A stretch of 64,000 bases of DNA from Sulfuricella denitrificans skB26 (GCF_000297055.2 NC_022357.1:1054001-1118000), one strand, 5' to 3'. Shown: positions 51,836 through 62,364, counted from the first letter of the stretch. The notes: generated by a model not told the origin, from the letters alone. Program-made: numbers and translations.

Positions 51836-52375
51836 TTAGTAGACAGCTTTCGCCAGGCGCAGAAGTTTTGAACTGATGTTCAACCTGGCGCGTCGCGCAG
51901 CATCCAGGTTGACCTCGAAAGTAATTTTTTTCTGCTCAACCTCCAGTCCGATCATGACGCCTTGCTGGGCCGCGCCCTGCAGATCGGCAATGGTCAGGAT
52001 GCCGGATTCGCGCGCGATGTCCAGAATGGCGGGCAGATTTCCCTTCTCGGATGCGCTGATAAACACCATCTGGCAACTACGCAGTGCGTTGCCATTAATC
52101 GCCACATGTTTGATGACCAGCTTGGCATAGCCTACCCGCTTGCCTTCAATGCTGCTTAATGCATTGTCAAACGGGTCGCTGCCCAGGACGCACAGATTGA
52201 GTGTTTCCGCGCTTTTCACCGGCCATTCGGTAAAGTTGGCAAAGTTGTAGATGAATGCCGCCTTGAGCGCATATTCTGGCGTGGGATCCGCATAGGCATA
52301 GGCCATCGGCAGGGATGCCCACAACAGGCTGATCCCGGTAATTGCCGATAGGAAATTGAGTAACAGTCGGTTCAT
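51836..52375 (-). CDS. YfiR family periplasmic repressor
   Basis: This 179-residue protein has a signal peptide (to about residue 30) and the DUF4154/YfiR domain: EYALKAAFIYNFANFTEWP, CVLGSDPFDNALSSIEGK and GILTIADLQGAAQQGVMIGL with FEVNLDAARRARLNISSKLLRLA at the end. YfiR binds the periplasmic part of YfiN-type cyclases and inhibits them. It stands between the receptor gene and the GGDEF-EAL gene with start and stop abutting, so the three form one operon. Confidence 0.9.
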   Translation of the reverse strand: MNRLLLNFLSAITGISLLWASLPMAYAYADPTPEYALKAAFIYNFANFTEWPVKSAETLNLCVLGSDPFDNALSSIEGKRVGYAKLVIKHVAINGNALRSCQMVFISASEKGNLPAILDIARESGILTIADLQGAAQQGVMIGLEVEQKKITFEVNLDAARRARLNISSKLLRLAKAVY

Positions 52376-54450
52376 TAAAATTTGTAAGTCATGTTTATAC
52401 GGAAACTGCGCCCGTCCTGCTGGATCGATTCGAGATAAGTGCCATTTGAATCGTAATGCTCGTCCGAGGCAGGGTCGGTGCGGCGTCGGTCGAACAGGTC
52501 GTAGATGCTGGCGTACACCTCCAGATTTTTGGCGAGCTTATGGCTCCCCAAAGTCAGGTTGGTAATACCGTAGCCGCCGACCAGATTGCCAAGCGTATTC
52601 AGGCGCGCGCTGGCAAATTGCATTTCAAGCCCCAGTCGGGCCGCATCTCCGTACACCGGGGTAGTGTAGTTCAGTTTGGCCAGGCGCCGGGGGGAGTTGC
52701 TCAGCCACTCGCCGGAGTCGCTGTTTTTGGCCAACTGCCAGGAAATGCTGCCCTTGAGGCGGCTGTCGTCGGTCCACACACGCTCGGCTTCCAGTTCCAG
52801 CCCTTTGGCTTCCATATTGCTGTTCTGGAAGCTGATACCACTGGGTAAAGTTGTCAGGCCAATCAGGTTGTTGATCTTGTAACTGAACAGCGAAGCAGTG
52901 CCACGCAGGTCTTCGCGAAAAAAGTGCTCGATGGCCAGTTCCGTGGTTTTGATACTTTCCGATTTTAGATCGGGATTCAGAATGAGGCCGACGTCGTAGT
53001 AGCGCTCGTAGGCATTGGGCGCGCGAAATGCCGTGCCGTACAGCAGCTTCAAGGTGGTCTCGGGCTGCGCCTTGTAGATCATCGCCAGGCGTGGATTGGT
53101 GCTGGTGCCGGATTCGCTGTCATGGTCGTAACGGATGCCGGCATTCAGGATCAGTTGTTCATTCAGGGTGATTTCATCCTGCAGATAGAGCGCGTACGTG
53201 CGCTTCTTTGGATTGGTATCCAGATTGGAAGCGTAGGGTAGATCATCGAAGTTGAATAGCCTGCGCTCAAGATCCTGGCGAGTCTCCACACCGGCCATGA
53301 TTTTCTGGCCGGACCAGGCCGTGCTCACCAGGCGCGCTTCAGCGCCCCACCATTTGCCGGTGCTGCCATCCTTGTTGGTTGGCGTTGGTTGTGAATAAGC
53401 ATAATCGCCCTTGTAGCGAGTTTCACCGTAATACACTGATCCATATCCATCCAGCTTGGCGGAGAGTGTGTCAGCATAGGTCAGGTTCAGGAAGGCATGC
53501 TGGTCATCGGTATAGCTGCGCGGGTCGTTAAAGATTTGCCCATACGAAGCGGTGGGTATGCCTTTCTTGCGATCGTCCGCGCTGGCTGTCAGGGTAACAG
53601 CCCCCATTTTCCACTTGGCGAAGAATTGCTGGTAGCGGGCATAGTCCAGGCCCTGGGCTATGCCGTTGTTGCTGGCAGGGGTATCAAACTCCGGAAAATA
53701 ACGGTCTTTTCCCTTGCTGTCGTAAGCCGAAACGCTGAGCAGCAGATCCGACCCGTTATCCAGCGTGCGCCCCAGGCTGGCTCTGGCTTTGGTGGTGTTC
53801 AGGCTGGCCAGTTCCAGCGCGGCTTCCGTTCCCTCTATGGACTTGCCTTGCTTGGTAATCACATTGATCACGCCAAAGAAGGCATTGGCCCCGTATATGG
53901 CGGAACCCGGGCCTGGCACGAACTCGATGCGCTCGATCATGGCCATGTCGAGCGGGAAGTCGGTGCCTATGGGGGCCTGGTCGTAGATGTTGTCATTCAG
54001 GCGGTAGCCATCCACCAGCAATAGAACGCGGGTGTTGTAATCGCCCGGGCGCCCGAAACCACGGGTGCCGATGTAGCTATAGTTGCGGTCATAAGCGATG
54101 TACACCCCGCGCAGGCTTTTGAGCGCGTCGGTCAGGGTACGATAGCCATAGCGCTTGATATCGTCGGCGCTGATGATGCTGACGGTGGCGGGCGCTTCGC
54201 TGGTTTTTTGCAGAAACTTGGAAGCGGTGTAGACCTCCAGATTCATTAATTGCTCGATGGACAGGGCAGTGAGGTCCTGTGCTTTGCCTAGGCCGGGGCT
54301 GCCAAAGATCCCGGCTAGTAAGAGGGCAAGGGTAAGTTGAAAAAAACGTGGGCGACGAAGGGTGAGCTTGGTAACAGAATGCAAAATGTATAGCTGGGGG
54401 TCAGTTTCTGGTGTTGCTAACTGAATATTATTGTTTTTTTTCACTATCAA
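52375..54450 (-). CDS. TonB-dependent outer-membrane receptor
   Basis: This 691-residue protein has a long leader with a hydrophobic segment (FFQLTLALLLAGIFGS), a plug domain (TALSIEQLMNLEVYTASKFLQ, VSIISADDIKRYGYRTLTDALKSL, IGTRGFGRPGDYNTRVLLLVDGYR) and a 22-strand barrel ending with RSFRINMTYKF. The final aromatic residue is typical of barrel export. The ligand is unknown; a link to yfiR/GGDEF-EAL suggests that receptor occupancy controls c-di-GMP output. It is divergent from comEC. Confidence 0.92.
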   Translation of the reverse strand: MIVKKNNNIQLATPETDPQLYILHSVTKLTLRRPRFFQLTLALLLAGIFGSPGLGKAQDLTALSIEQLMNLEVYTASKFLQKTSEAPATVSIISADDIKRYGYRTLTDALKSLRGVYIAYDRNYSYIGTRGFGRPGDYNTRVLLLVDGYRLNDNIYDQAPIGTDFPLDMAMIERIEFVPGPGSAIYGANAFFGVINVITKQGKSIEGTEAALELASLNTTKARASLGRTLDNGSDLLLSVSAYDSKGKDRYFPEFDTPASNNGIAQGLDYARYQQFFAKWKMGAVTLTASADDRKKGIPTASYGQIFNDPRSYTDDQHAFLNLTYADTLSAKLDGYGSVYYGETRYKGDYAYSQPTPTNKDGSTGKWWGAEARLVSTAWSGQKIMAGVETRQDLERRLFNFDDLPYASNLDTNPKKRTYALYLQDEITLNEQLILNAGIRYDHDSESGTSTNPRLAMIYKAQPETTLKLLYGTAFRAPNAYERYYDVGLILNPDLKSESIKTTELAIEHFFREDLRGTASLFSYKINNLIGLTTLPSGISFQNSNMEAKGLELEAERVWTDDSRLKGSISWQLAKNSDSGEWLSNSPRRLAKLNYTTPVYGDAARLGLEMQFASARLNTLGNLVGGYGITNLTLGSHKLAKNLEVYASIYDLFDRRRTDPASDEHYDSNGTYLESIQQDGRSFRINMTYKF

Positions 54451-54518
54451 TTTCCCCGTTCATTCAATTAGACTGATTTCGAGTGAGTTCATTATATACA
54501 CATAAGATTGCCAATGGC

Positions 54519-56861
54519 ATGACCAGCAATATTCTCGCTTTCGTCCTGGGTGTCTGGTTGCTGCAACAGCAGGCCGCGCTGCCGACTCTGGTCTGGACGC
54601 TTCTGCTGCCGCTGATGTGGCTGGTTAGCCGTTTTCTTCCGGCTTTGCCGCGCGAGGTATTGGCCAAGGTGTTTTTTCTCGGGCTCGGCTTTTTCTGGGC
54701 TGCCTTCATGGCTCAGCAACGGTTGCAAGATGCCTTGCCCACTGCCTGGGAAGGACGCGATATTCAGGTCGTTGGCGTGGTGGCTGCCCTGCCAGCGACG
54801 AATGAACGCGGCATGCGTTTCGAGTTCGATGTCGAGCGTGTGAAAACCCTGGAAGCCGTCGTGCCTCATCACATCCAGCTTAGTGCCTATAGCGAGGGTT
54901 TCGGCAAGAAAGCATCCGATGCCGCACTGCCCGATTTCCACGCCGGCGAACGCTGGCAGCTGACGGTGCGCCTCAAGCGCCCGCATGGCAACGCCAATCC
55001 GAACGGTTTCGATTTCGAGGCGTGGCTGCTGGAACGCAATATCCGCGCCTCCGGCTATGTACGTCAGGAGGACAGCAACCGCCGCTTGGCAGAACACGTC
55101 TATCGCCCCGGCTATATGGTCGAGATGCTGCGCGAGCGGGTGGCACAGCGGTTCCAGACTGTGCTGGGCGAGCGGCCCTACGCTGGAGTGCTCAAGGCGC
55201 TAGCGGTGGGCGAGCAGAATGCGATTTCACCCGATCAATGGAGGGTGTTTTTGCGCACCGGGGTAAATCATTTGATGTCGATCTCCGGATTGCACGTCAC
55301 CATGATCTCCAGCCTGGCTTTCGCACTGGTGTACGGTCTGTGGCGGCGCAGCCAGAGTCTTACCCTGCGCCTGCCGGCACGCAAGGCAGCTGCTGTGGCG
55401 GGTGCCTTGGCCGCCTTGCTTTATGCGCTGCTGTCTGGATTCGGCGTGCCGACCCAGCGTACCCTGTACATGCTTTCCGTGGTGGCCGCAGCGTTGTGGC
55501 TGGGGCGCGCCAGCTCGGCTTCGTCGGTGCTGGCGCTGGCTGTTCTGGTGGTGCTGCTGATAGATCCGTGGGCGGTCTTATCGCCGGGTTTCTGGCTGTC
55601 GTTCGGCGCGGTGGCGGCGATTCTTTATGTTGGCGTAGGACGCCTTGGCAGACCGCACTGGTTACGCGCGTGGGCCAATGTACAGTGGGCGGTGACGCTT
55701 GGCCTGGTCCCGGCTTTGCTGCTGATGTTCCAGCAGGTGTCTATCGTTTCGCCGCTGGCCAATGCTTTTGCCATCCCGGTTATCAGCCTGGTGGTAGTGC
55801 CGCTAACCTTGGCGGGAGCGATTCTGCCGCTGGATTCCCCGTTGCTCCTGGCACATCAAGTGATGACGTGGTGCATGGCCGCGCTGGAGTGGTTGAGCCA
55901 GATGCCGGATGCGGTGTGGCAGCAGCACGCTCCTCCGCTGTGGACAGTGTTGGCAGCAGCGATCGGCATCTTCTGGCTGTTGCTGCCGCGTGGTTTTCCT
56001 GCACGCTGGCTGGGGGCGGCGGGACTCATGCCGATGTTCATGGTGTTGCCGCCGCAGCCCGAGCAGGGTGCTTTGTGGCTTAGCGTGCTGGATGTTGGGC
56101 AGGGGCTGGCAGTGGTAGTGCAGACCCGGAACCATGCGCTGCTTTACGATACCGGCCCGCGCTATACCGCCGATGCTGACAGCGGCAGCCGCATCGTGGT
56201 GCCTTACCTGCGCGCTGCCGGCATTAAGCGGCTCGACGGGCTGATCGTGACCCATGACGACAGCGACCACAGCGGCGGGGCAGCGTCCGTGCTGGATGCG
56301 GTTCCGGTCGGCTGGCTGGCATCATCATTACCCGCAGATAGCCCTATCCTGCCCCATGCTCGAAAGTCGCTGCCCTGCTACGCCGGCCAATCCTGGGAAT
56401 GGGATGGGGTGCATTTTGAAATGCTCCATCCAGGCTGGGAAAGCTACGCCGACGAGCACCTCAGGAACAACGCCCGCGGCTGCACGCTGAAAATCACTTC
56501 GCCCTACGGCAGCGTATTGTTGCCTGCCGACATCGAGCGTGAATCGGAAGCGGAAATCCTCGCGCGCACGCCTGACGCTCTCGCCGCCACGCTCCTGGTG
56601 GCACCTCACCACGGCAGCAAGACCTCTTCCACCGAGGCGTTCATCCACCAGGTTAATCCATCCATCGTGATTTTTACTGCGGGATACCGCAACCACTTCG
56701 GCCATCCCAAGCCGGAAGTGGTGGAGCGCTACCGGGTGTTGGGTAGTCGGTTGTACCGCTCGGATTTCGACGGCGCAGTACTCCTGCGCTTTGAGAAGGA
56801 AGCTGGCGTCAAGCTGCAAACCTGGCGCCAGGAGAGACATCGCTACTGGCAGGAACGGTAA
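54519..56861 (+). CDS. comEC: DNA internalisation competence protein ComEC/Rec2
   Basis: The start at 54519 (MTSNILAFVLGVWLL) gives 780 residues; a GTG at 54483 is possible. Regions are: N-terminal hydrophobic and DUF4131 OB domain (1-215), Competence domain with transmembrane helices (about 230-500: MSISGLHVTMISSLAFALV), and a metallo-beta-lactamase domain (520-780: SVLDVGQGLAVVVQT, THDDSDHSGGAASVLD, VAPHHGSKTSSTEAF). This is the inner-membrane channel that takes up single-stranded DNA during transformation. All lactamase-domain histidines are present. No other competence genes are nearby. Confidence 0.95.
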   Translation: MTSNILAFVLGVWLLQQQAALPTLVWTLLLPLMWLVSRFLPALPREVLAKVFFLGLGFFWAAFMAQQRLQDALPTAWEGRDIQVVGVVAALPATNERGMRFEFDVERVKTLEAVVPHHIQLSAYSEGFGKKASDAALPDFHAGERWQLTVRLKRPHGNANPNGFDFEAWLLERNIRASGYVRQEDSNRRLAEHVYRPGYMVEMLRERVAQRFQTVLGERPYAGVLKALAVGEQNAISPDQWRVFLRTGVNHLMSISGLHVTMISSLAFALVYGLWRRSQSLTLRLPARKAAAVAGALAALLYALLSGFGVPTQRTLYMLSVVAAALWLGRASSASSVLALAVLVVLLIDPWAVLSPGFWLSFGAVAAILYVGVGRLGRPHWLRAWANVQWAVTLGLVPALLLMFQQVSIVSPLANAFAIPVISLVVVPLTLAGAILPLDSPLLLAHQVMTWCMAALEWLSQMPDAVWQQHAPPLWTVLAAAIGIFWLLLPRGFPARWLGAAGLMPMFMVLPPQPEQGALWLSVLDVGQGLAVVVQTRNHALLYDTGPRYTADADSGSRIVVPYLRAAGIKRLDGLIVTHDDSDHSGGAASVLDAVPVGWLASSLPADSPILPHARKSLPCYAGQSWEWDGVHFEMLHPGWESYADEHLRNNARGCTLKITSPYGSVLLPADIERESEAEILARTPDALAATLLVAPHHGSKTSSTEAFIHQVNPSIVIFTAGYRNHFGHPKPEVVERYRVLGSRLYRSDFDGAVLLRFEKEAGVKLQTWRQERHRYWQER

Positions 56862-56924
56862 GTTGGGTTACGGCTTTCAGCCTGCCCAACCTATATTACT
56901 GGCCAAGTCTGCTATTATTCCCCC

Positions 56925-59111
56925 ATGGTTTCCGTCCATTCTTCTCACACGCTGCCGACCGGCGGTGATCAACCTGATTTCCCTTCCTGGCTGGAATCTC
57001 TGGGCATAGAGCTCAGTCCCCAAGGACGGGGAACCCTATTGCATGCTTGCGAGTTTGCGCAGGAACTTAACACCGAAGATCCGGACGCCATGAGACATGT
57101 GCTCGGCACCGCGGTTATTCTGGCACATCAGAACCTGGATCAGGAAAGCATTGTTGCCGCAATCCTGCAGGGAGCGGCAGAGCACGATCCGGAAGTGTTA
57201 GCCAAAGTGGCGGCTATCTTCGGCGAAGGGGTCGCCCGTCTGGTGGACGGTGTTGCCCGCATGGGCCAGATCAGCGAATACAGCGCACCGGCAGGTGGCG
57301 ACAAGCGTGAGCAGGGCGCTCACATCGAGTCGTTGCGTAAAATGCTGCTGGCGATGGTGGAAGATATTCGGGTGGTGCTGATCAAGCTGGCCGAGCGCAC
57401 CCAGGCCATGCGCGAGCTTTCGCATGCTGACGAAGACACCCGCCATCGCGTAGCGCATGAGGTGCAGGATATTTTTGCGCCGCTGGCGAACCGTCTCGGT
57501 GTGTGGCAGGTGAAGTGGGAGCTGGAAGACCTGTCGTTCCGCTACCTCGAGCCTGATCTTTACAAGAAAATCGCCCGCCTGCTGGACGAGAAGCGACTCG
57601 GCCGCGAGCAGTACATTGCGGACGTGCGCGAGCAGTTGCGCCAGGAACTGCATAAGAACGGTGTCGTTGCTGAGGTGTCTGGCCGTCCCAAGCACATCTA
57701 CAGCATTTACAAAAAGATGAAGCGCAAGGGGGTAGATTTCTCCGAGGTCTACGATGTGCGCGCAGTGCGGGTGCTGGTGAACGACCTCAAGGACTGCTAC
57801 ACCGCATTGGGCGTGGTTCATAGCCTGTGGCAGCCGATCCCGGGCGAGTTCGACGATTATATTGCCCATCCCAAGGGCAACGATTATCGCTCTCTGCACA
57901 CCGCTGTAGTCGGGCCTGAGGAAAAGGCGCTGGAAGTCCAGATCCGTACCCACGACATGCATAACCATGCCGAGCTGGGCGTGGCGGCACATTGGCGCTA
58001 CAAGGAAGGCGGCAGACAGGACGCCGGGTTCGAGGAAAAAATCGCCTGGTTGCGCCAGATCATGGAGTGGAAGGAGGATGTCCACGATGCCGGCGAGCTG
58101 ATGGAGCAATTCAAGACCGGGCTGTTCCAGGATACGGTTTACATTCTTACTCCCCAGGGCAAGGTAGTGGCGCTGTCAAAAGGGGCGACCCCGATCGATT
58201 TTGCCTATCATGTTCACACCGATCTGGGTGATCGCTGTCGTGGCGCCAAGGTGGACGGCAATATTGTGCCGCTCACTTACCCGTTACAGAACGGTCAGCG
58301 CGTCGAGATCATCACCGTGAAGCAAGGCGGGCCTTCGCGCGACTGGCTCAACTTCAACCTGGGCTATGTCAGGACCTCGCGCGCCAAGGCAAAAATTCGC
58401 CACTGGTTCAAGCATCAGCACTACGAAGAGAATGTCGCTCAGGGGCGCGAGGCGCTGGAAAAAGAAACCCACCGCCTTGGTCTGCCCCTGCCCAACCTGG
58501 AAACGCTGGCGCAGAAAAACCGCTTCGCCAGGCCTGAGGATTTGCTCGCTGCCATCGGCCGCGGCGACATTACTGCCCGTCAGGTAATGGCAGCGATCCA
58601 GGAAGAGGTCGTACCAAAAGAGGAAGAATGGCATCTGCCCGCACCCCGTGCGGGTATCGGCCCTTCTGCGTCCGGGGTGCTGCTCCATGGTGAGGGTGGA
58701 ATGCTCACCACGATTGCCAAATGCTGCAAGCCCGTGCCGCCGGATGCAATCATCGGTTTCGTTACGCGTGGTCGTGGTGTGGCGATCCACCGTCAGGATT
58801 GCCCGAATGTTCTGCATTTCGATGAGAGCCAGCGTGACCGGTTGCTAGTCGCCAGCTGGGGAACGAAGAGCGGCGGCCATTACGAGGTGGATATCGAGAT
58901 CGAGGCGAATGACAGGCAGGGGTTGCTGCGTGATGTTTCCGAGGTGATGACGCGCGAGAAAATCAATGTCACCGCAGTGAGCACGCTAAGCCGGGGGCTA
59001 CAGGCGGGAATGCGATTTACCGTGCAGATCGCTGATCTTGATCAGCTCGCGCGCATCATCGCACAGATCCGGGAAGTGCCCGGTGTGGCTGGGGCGTGGC
59101 GGCGCAGCTGA
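56925..59111 (+). CDS. relA: GTP pyrophosphokinase RelA
   Basis: This 728-residue protein has the long RelA order: inactive HD domain (about 65-165; the HDxxED motif is QGAAEHD), synthetase (PKHIYSIYKKMKRK, YDVRAVRVLVND, HPKGNDYRSLHTAVVGP, LEVQIRTHDMHNHAE), TGS (VYILTPQGKVVALSKGATPIDFAYHVH), helical region, zinc-finger-like CCKPVPPDAI, and C-terminal ACT (VDIEIEANDRQGLLRDVSEVM). The degenerate hydrolase shows that it is RelA and not SpoT. It makes (p)ppGpp on starved ribosomes. It follows comEC by 63 bases. Confidence 0.95.
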   Translation: MVSVHSSHTLPTGGDQPDFPSWLESLGIELSPQGRGTLLHACEFAQELNTEDPDAMRHVLGTAVILAHQNLDQESIVAAILQGAAEHDPEVLAKVAAIFGEGVARLVDGVARMGQISEYSAPAGGDKREQGAHIESLRKMLLAMVEDIRVVLIKLAERTQAMRELSHADEDTRHRVAHEVQDIFAPLANRLGVWQVKWELEDLSFRYLEPDLYKKIARLLDEKRLGREQYIADVREQLRQELHKNGVVAEVSGRPKHIYSIYKKMKRKGVDFSEVYDVRAVRVLVNDLKDCYTALGVVHSLWQPIPGEFDDYIAHPKGNDYRSLHTAVVGPEEKALEVQIRTHDMHNHAELGVAAHWRYKEGGRQDAGFEEKIAWLRQIMEWKEDVHDAGELMEQFKTGLFQDTVYILTPQGKVVALSKGATPIDFAYHVHTDLGDRCRGAKVDGNIVPLTYPLQNGQRVEIITVKQGGPSRDWLNFNLGYVRTSRAKAKIRHWFKHQHYEENVAQGREALEKETHRLGLPLPNLETLAQKNRFARPEDLLAAIGRGDITARQVMAAIQEEVVPKEEEWHLPAPRAGIGPSASGVLLHGEGGMLTTIAKCCKPVPPDAIIGFVTRGRGVAIHRQDCPNVLHFDESQRDRLLVASWGTKSGGHYEVDIEIEANDRQGLLRDVSEVMTREKINVTAVSTLSRGLQAGMRFTVQIADLDQLARIIAQIREVPGVAGAWRRS

Positions 59112-59118
59112 TCGGTTT

Positions 59119-59319
59119 TCAGTGAGTTTGTTTAAACAATTGATATTTCGATGCCTCAAGTTGTTCGGCGAGTTCCACAAAGCCGTCGCTCTTGGCGAAT
59201 GTTGCAACTTTGTCCCAGGAGTCGTTGCGGTCAATCGATTTGGCGGTCTTGCAGTCGGTTGGAATGCTCTTGCGGAACTCATACAGCATTGCTTCGGTTT
59301 GAATGATCAAACTATTCAT
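59119..59319 (-). CDS. Small hypothetical protein
   Basis: From the ATG at 59319 with a GGAGGG site the 66-residue product (MNSLIIQTEAMLYEFRKS...) is soluble, helical and ends AEQLEASKYQLFKQTH. It stands alone between relA and mtfA, convergent with relA. No family is recognised. Confidence 0.65.
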   Translation of the reverse strand: MNSLIIQTEAMLYEFRKSIPTDCKTAKSIDRNDSWDKVATFAKSDGFVELAEQLEASKYQLFKQTH

Positions 59320-59482
59320 TTTGTCCCTCCGTGTCGTGTTTACTCGTTGACAGGAACCTTTCAATGGAAGGGGAGTGCCTTCCATGAATTACTTAAATAT
59401 AGAGGATAAAAAATGATTTAAAGATATTTTTAATACGATAAAAAGATCTTTAAATCAATGATTTGTGTCGTTTTAGGATGCC

Positions 59483-60244
59483 ATGGTGTGGAGTTTCAGG
59501 AACTGGCGCAGGAGGCGTATCCAGGCGCACGATACCCTGCCCGAACCGGCATGGCGGGATGCTATTTCATCCTTGCCGTTACTGGGTGGTTTGTCAGGCG
59601 ACGAGATCATTCGATTGCGCGAACTGGTGATTTTGTTTTTGCACGAAAAAGAACTGGTCGCGGCGGATGGATATGTCTTGAGTGGCGACATGAGGTTGAA
59701 GATTGCCGCACAGGCGTGCTTGCCGATTCTCAATTTGGGTCTGGACTATTATGCGGGCTGGGTGTCGATCATCGTCTATCCAGACGAATTCGTGCCGGAA
59801 TACGAATTCATGGATGAAGACGGGGTGGTGCACCATATACGCGAACCGATGATCGGCGAATCATGGGAGCGTGGGCCGGTGATACTTTCTGCCGCTGATG
59901 TGGAACGTTCCGGCGAACTGGATGGTGTCAACGTAGTAATCCATGAATTCGCCCATAAGCTGGATATGCTGAATGGTGCGCCGGATGGGTTCCCGCCGCT
60001 GCATCATGAAATGGATCGGGTCGCCTGGACCCAGGCTTTTTCCAGTGCATTTGACGCCTTTAGCGCCAAAGTCGAATCCGGGGTGGGAACGATGATCGAC
60101 CCTTATGCGGCGGAGAGCCCGGCAGAATTCTTCGCTGTGATGAGCGAGGCTTTTTTTGAAATCCCCCGCTCTCTGCTCGGGGAATATCCTGAGGTGTACC
60201 GGCAACTTGCCGCTTTTTTTCGTCAGGATCCGGCAGCCCGGTAA
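59483..60244 (+). CDS. mtfA: Zinc-dependent peptidase MtfA
   Basis: This 253-residue protein has the MtfA zinc motif HEFAH (154-158: NVVIHEFAHKLDMLNG) and the third-ligand region SPAEFFAVMSEAFFE near 210. Conserved segments LFLHEKELVAADGYVLSGDMR and VYPDEFVPEY match the family. MtfA is a cytoplasmic peptidase that also binds the Mlc repressor in enteric bacteria. No ptsG or mlc genes are near. Confidence 0.92.
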   Translation: MVWSFRNWRRRRIQAHDTLPEPAWRDAISSLPLLGGLSGDEIIRLRELVILFLHEKELVAADGYVLSGDMRLKIAAQACLPILNLGLDYYAGWVSIIVYPDEFVPEYEFMDEDGVVHHIREPMIGESWERGPVILSAADVERSGELDGVNVVIHEFAHKLDMLNGAPDGFPPLHHEMDRVAWTQAFSSAFDAFSAKVESGVGTMIDPYAAESPAEFFAVMSEAFFEIPRSLLGEYPEVYRQLAAFFRQDPAAR

Positions 60245-60296
60245 AGCGTTATTTGAAACGGCGGGAAAATTAAGATAGAATGCCGTTTCGTTTTTT

Positions 60297-60373
60297 AGGC
60301 GCGTAGCTCAGCTGGTTAGAGCACCACCTTGACATGGTGGGGGTCGTTGGTTCGAGTCCAATCGCGCCTACCA
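60297..60373 (+). tRNA. tRNA-Val (GAC)
   Basis: The acceptor AGGCGCG (60297-60303) pairs with CGCGCCT (60363-60369), with discriminator A and encoded CCA (60371-60373). The anticodon stem CCACC/GGTGG encloses TTGACAT, anticodon GAC. Confidence 0.97.
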
Positions 60374-60381
60374 AATTCTTA

Positions 60382-60406
60382 AAAAGTGCGGCCATGCCGC
60401 ACTTTT
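60382..60406 (+). terminator. Terminator between tRNA-Val and thrS
   Basis: AAAAGTGCGGC (60382-60392) pairs with GCCGCACTTTT (60396-60406) followed by GTTTT. It stands only 17 bases before thrS, so it may also attenuate that operon. Confidence 0.8.
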
Positions 60407-60423
60407 GTTTTGGTAGGGTTGTT

Positions 60424-62340
60424 ATGCCTGTTATTCGCTTGCCTGATGGCTCCGAGCGTAAATTCGATCAGCCAGTAACGGTAGCCGAAGTGGCTGCCAG
60501 CATCGGTGCGGGCTTGGCTCGTGCGGCGCTGGCCGGCAAGGTCGATGGCAAGCTGGTGGATACATCCCATCGCATAGAGACCGATAGCAATCTGGCGATC
60601 ATCACCGACCGGGATGCCGAAGGTCTGGAAGTGATCCGCCACTCCACTGCGCATCTCCTGGCGCAAGCCGTAAAATCTCTTTTTCCGGATGCTCAGGTCA
60701 CCATCGGCCCGGTGATCGATGATGGTTTCTTTTACGATTTCTCCTATAAGCGTCCGTTCACGCCTGATGACTTGCTGGCCATTGAAAAGAAAATGGCGGA
60801 GCTGGTCAAAGCCGACCTGAAAGTCGAGCGTAAGGTGCTGTCGCGTTCCGATGCCATTACCTTCTTCAAGGATTTGGGCGAGCAGTACAAGGCGCAGATC
60901 ATCGAATCCATACCCAGCGACGAAGATCTGTCTCTGTACACTCAGGGCGATTTCACCGACCTGTGCCGTGGCCCGCATGTGCCTTCCACGGCCAAGCTCA
61001 AGGTGTTCAAGTTGATGAAGGTGGCCGGCGCCTACTGGCGCGGCGATTCGAAGAATGAAATGCTGACGCGGGTGTATGGCACCGCCTGGGCGAAAAAGGA
61101 AGACCAGGAAGCCTATCTGCACCGTCTGGAAGAGGCCGAGAAGCGCGATCACCGCAAGATCGGCAAGCTGCTGGACCTGTTCCATACCCAGGAAGAAGCG
61201 CCGGGTATGGTGTTCTGGCATCCAAATGGCTGGACGCTTTACCAGATCGTCGAGCAGTACATGCGCGGCGTGTTTCGCGACAACGACTACCAGGAAATCC
61301 GCACACCGCAGGTGGTAGACCGCAGTCTGTGGGAGAAGTCGGGTCACTGGGACAAGTTCCAGGCGATGATGTTTACCACTCATTCGGAAAACCGCGACTA
61401 CGCGGTCAAGCCGATGAATTGCCCGTGCCATATCCAGGTATTCAACCAGGGCCTGAAGAGCTACCGCGACCTGCCCCTGCGGCTGGCGGAATTCGGTTCC
61501 TGCCACCGCAACGAGCCATCTGGCACGCTGGCCGGCATCATGCGGGTGCGCAATTTCACCCAGGACGACGCCCATATTTTCTGCACCGAAGCGCAGATCC
61601 AGGATGAAGTGGCGACGTTCATCGATCTGTTGCAAAAGGTCTACGCTGAATTCGGCTTCGCTGACATCGTCGTCAAGCTATCCACCCGGCCTGAGCAGCG
61701 TGTCGGCTCCGACGAGGAGTGGGACAAGGCCGAGGCTGCCCTGGAAACGGCGCTCAAGCGCAAGGGTCTGGAATTCGAACTGCAGCCAGGCGAAGGCGCA
61801 TTCTACGGGCCCAAAATTGAATTCTCGCTGCGTGACTGCCTGAATCGTGTCTGGCAGTGCGGTACCATCCAGGTGGACTTCTCCATGCCTGGCCGGCTGG
61901 ACGCAACCTATATCAACGAAGAGAGCGCCAAGCAGACGCCGGTCATGCTGCACCGCGCCATTCTCGGCTCGCTTGAGCGTTTCATCGGTATTCTGATTGA
62001 ACACTACGCTGGGGCTTTTCCGATGTGGCTGGCGCCGCGGCAAATGGTGGTCATGAATATCACCGATGCCCAGGCGGATTATGCGCGTGAGGTGGTGGCT
62101 GAGCTCAAAAAGAATGGTCTGCGCGCCGAGGCGGACTTGAGAAATGAGAAAATAACCTATAAAATACGGGAACATAGTTTGCAAAGGTTGCCTTATCTCC
62201 TGATTGTGGGGGACAAAGAGGTGGCTTCGAAACAGGTTGCCGTGCGTACTCGTAAGGGCGAAGACCTAGGCCAGATGCCGCTGGAAGCGTTGATTCAGCG
62301 GCTCAAGGGCGAGGTTGCCGAGAGGGTAGGCGCGGTTTAA
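60424..62340 (+). CDS. thrS: Threonyl-tRNA synthetase
   Basis: The start at 60424 ([14 protein letters not shown]) follows the tRNA terminator; longer readings would run through tRNA-Val. The 638-residue class II synthetase has TGS (1-60), editing SAD domain ([18 protein letters not shown]-type [12 protein letters not shown]), catalytic domain with zinc Cys and His ([13 protein letters not shown]), motif 3 near [12 protein letters not shown], and the anticodon domain. It charges tRNA-Thr. It is the first gene of the thrS-infC-rpmI-rplT-pheS operon. Confidence 0.97.
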   Translation: MPVIRLPDGSERKFDQPVTVAEVAASIGAGLARAALAGKVDGKLVDTSHRIETDSNLAIITDRDAEGLEVIRHSTAHLLAQAVKSLFPDAQVTIGPVIDDGFFYDFSYKRPFTPDDLLAIEKKMAELVKADLKVERKVLSRSDAITFFKDLGEQYKAQIIESIPSDEDLSLYTQGDFTDLCRGPHVPSTAKLKVFKLMKVAGAYWRGDSKNEMLTRVYGTAWAKKEDQEAYLHRLEEAEKRDHRKIGKLLDLFHTQEEAPGMVFWHPNGWTLYQIVEQYMRGVFRDNDYQEIRTPQVVDRSLWEKSGHWDKFQAMMFTTHSENRDYAVKPMNCPCHIQVFNQGLKSYRDLPLRLAEFGSCHRNEPSGTLAGIMRVRNFTQDDAHIFCTEAQIQDEVATFIDLLQKVYAEFGFADIVVKLSTRPEQRVGSDEEWDKAEAALETALKRKGLEFELQPGEGAFYGPKIEFSLRDCLNRVWQCGTIQVDFSMPGRLDATYINEESAKQTPVMLHRAILGSLERFIGILIEHYAGAFPMWLAPRQMVVMNITDAQADYAREVVAELKKNGLRAEADLRNEKITYKIREHSLQRLPYLLIVGDKEVASKQVAVRTRKGEDLGQMPLEALIQRLKGEVAERVGAV

Positions 62341-62364
62341 TTTTTTTGATTTGGAGGTTTTGCT

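Noticed and set aside
60379-61635. 418-codon minus-strand frame opposite thrS
   Set aside because: Antisense shadow of a highly conserved gene.
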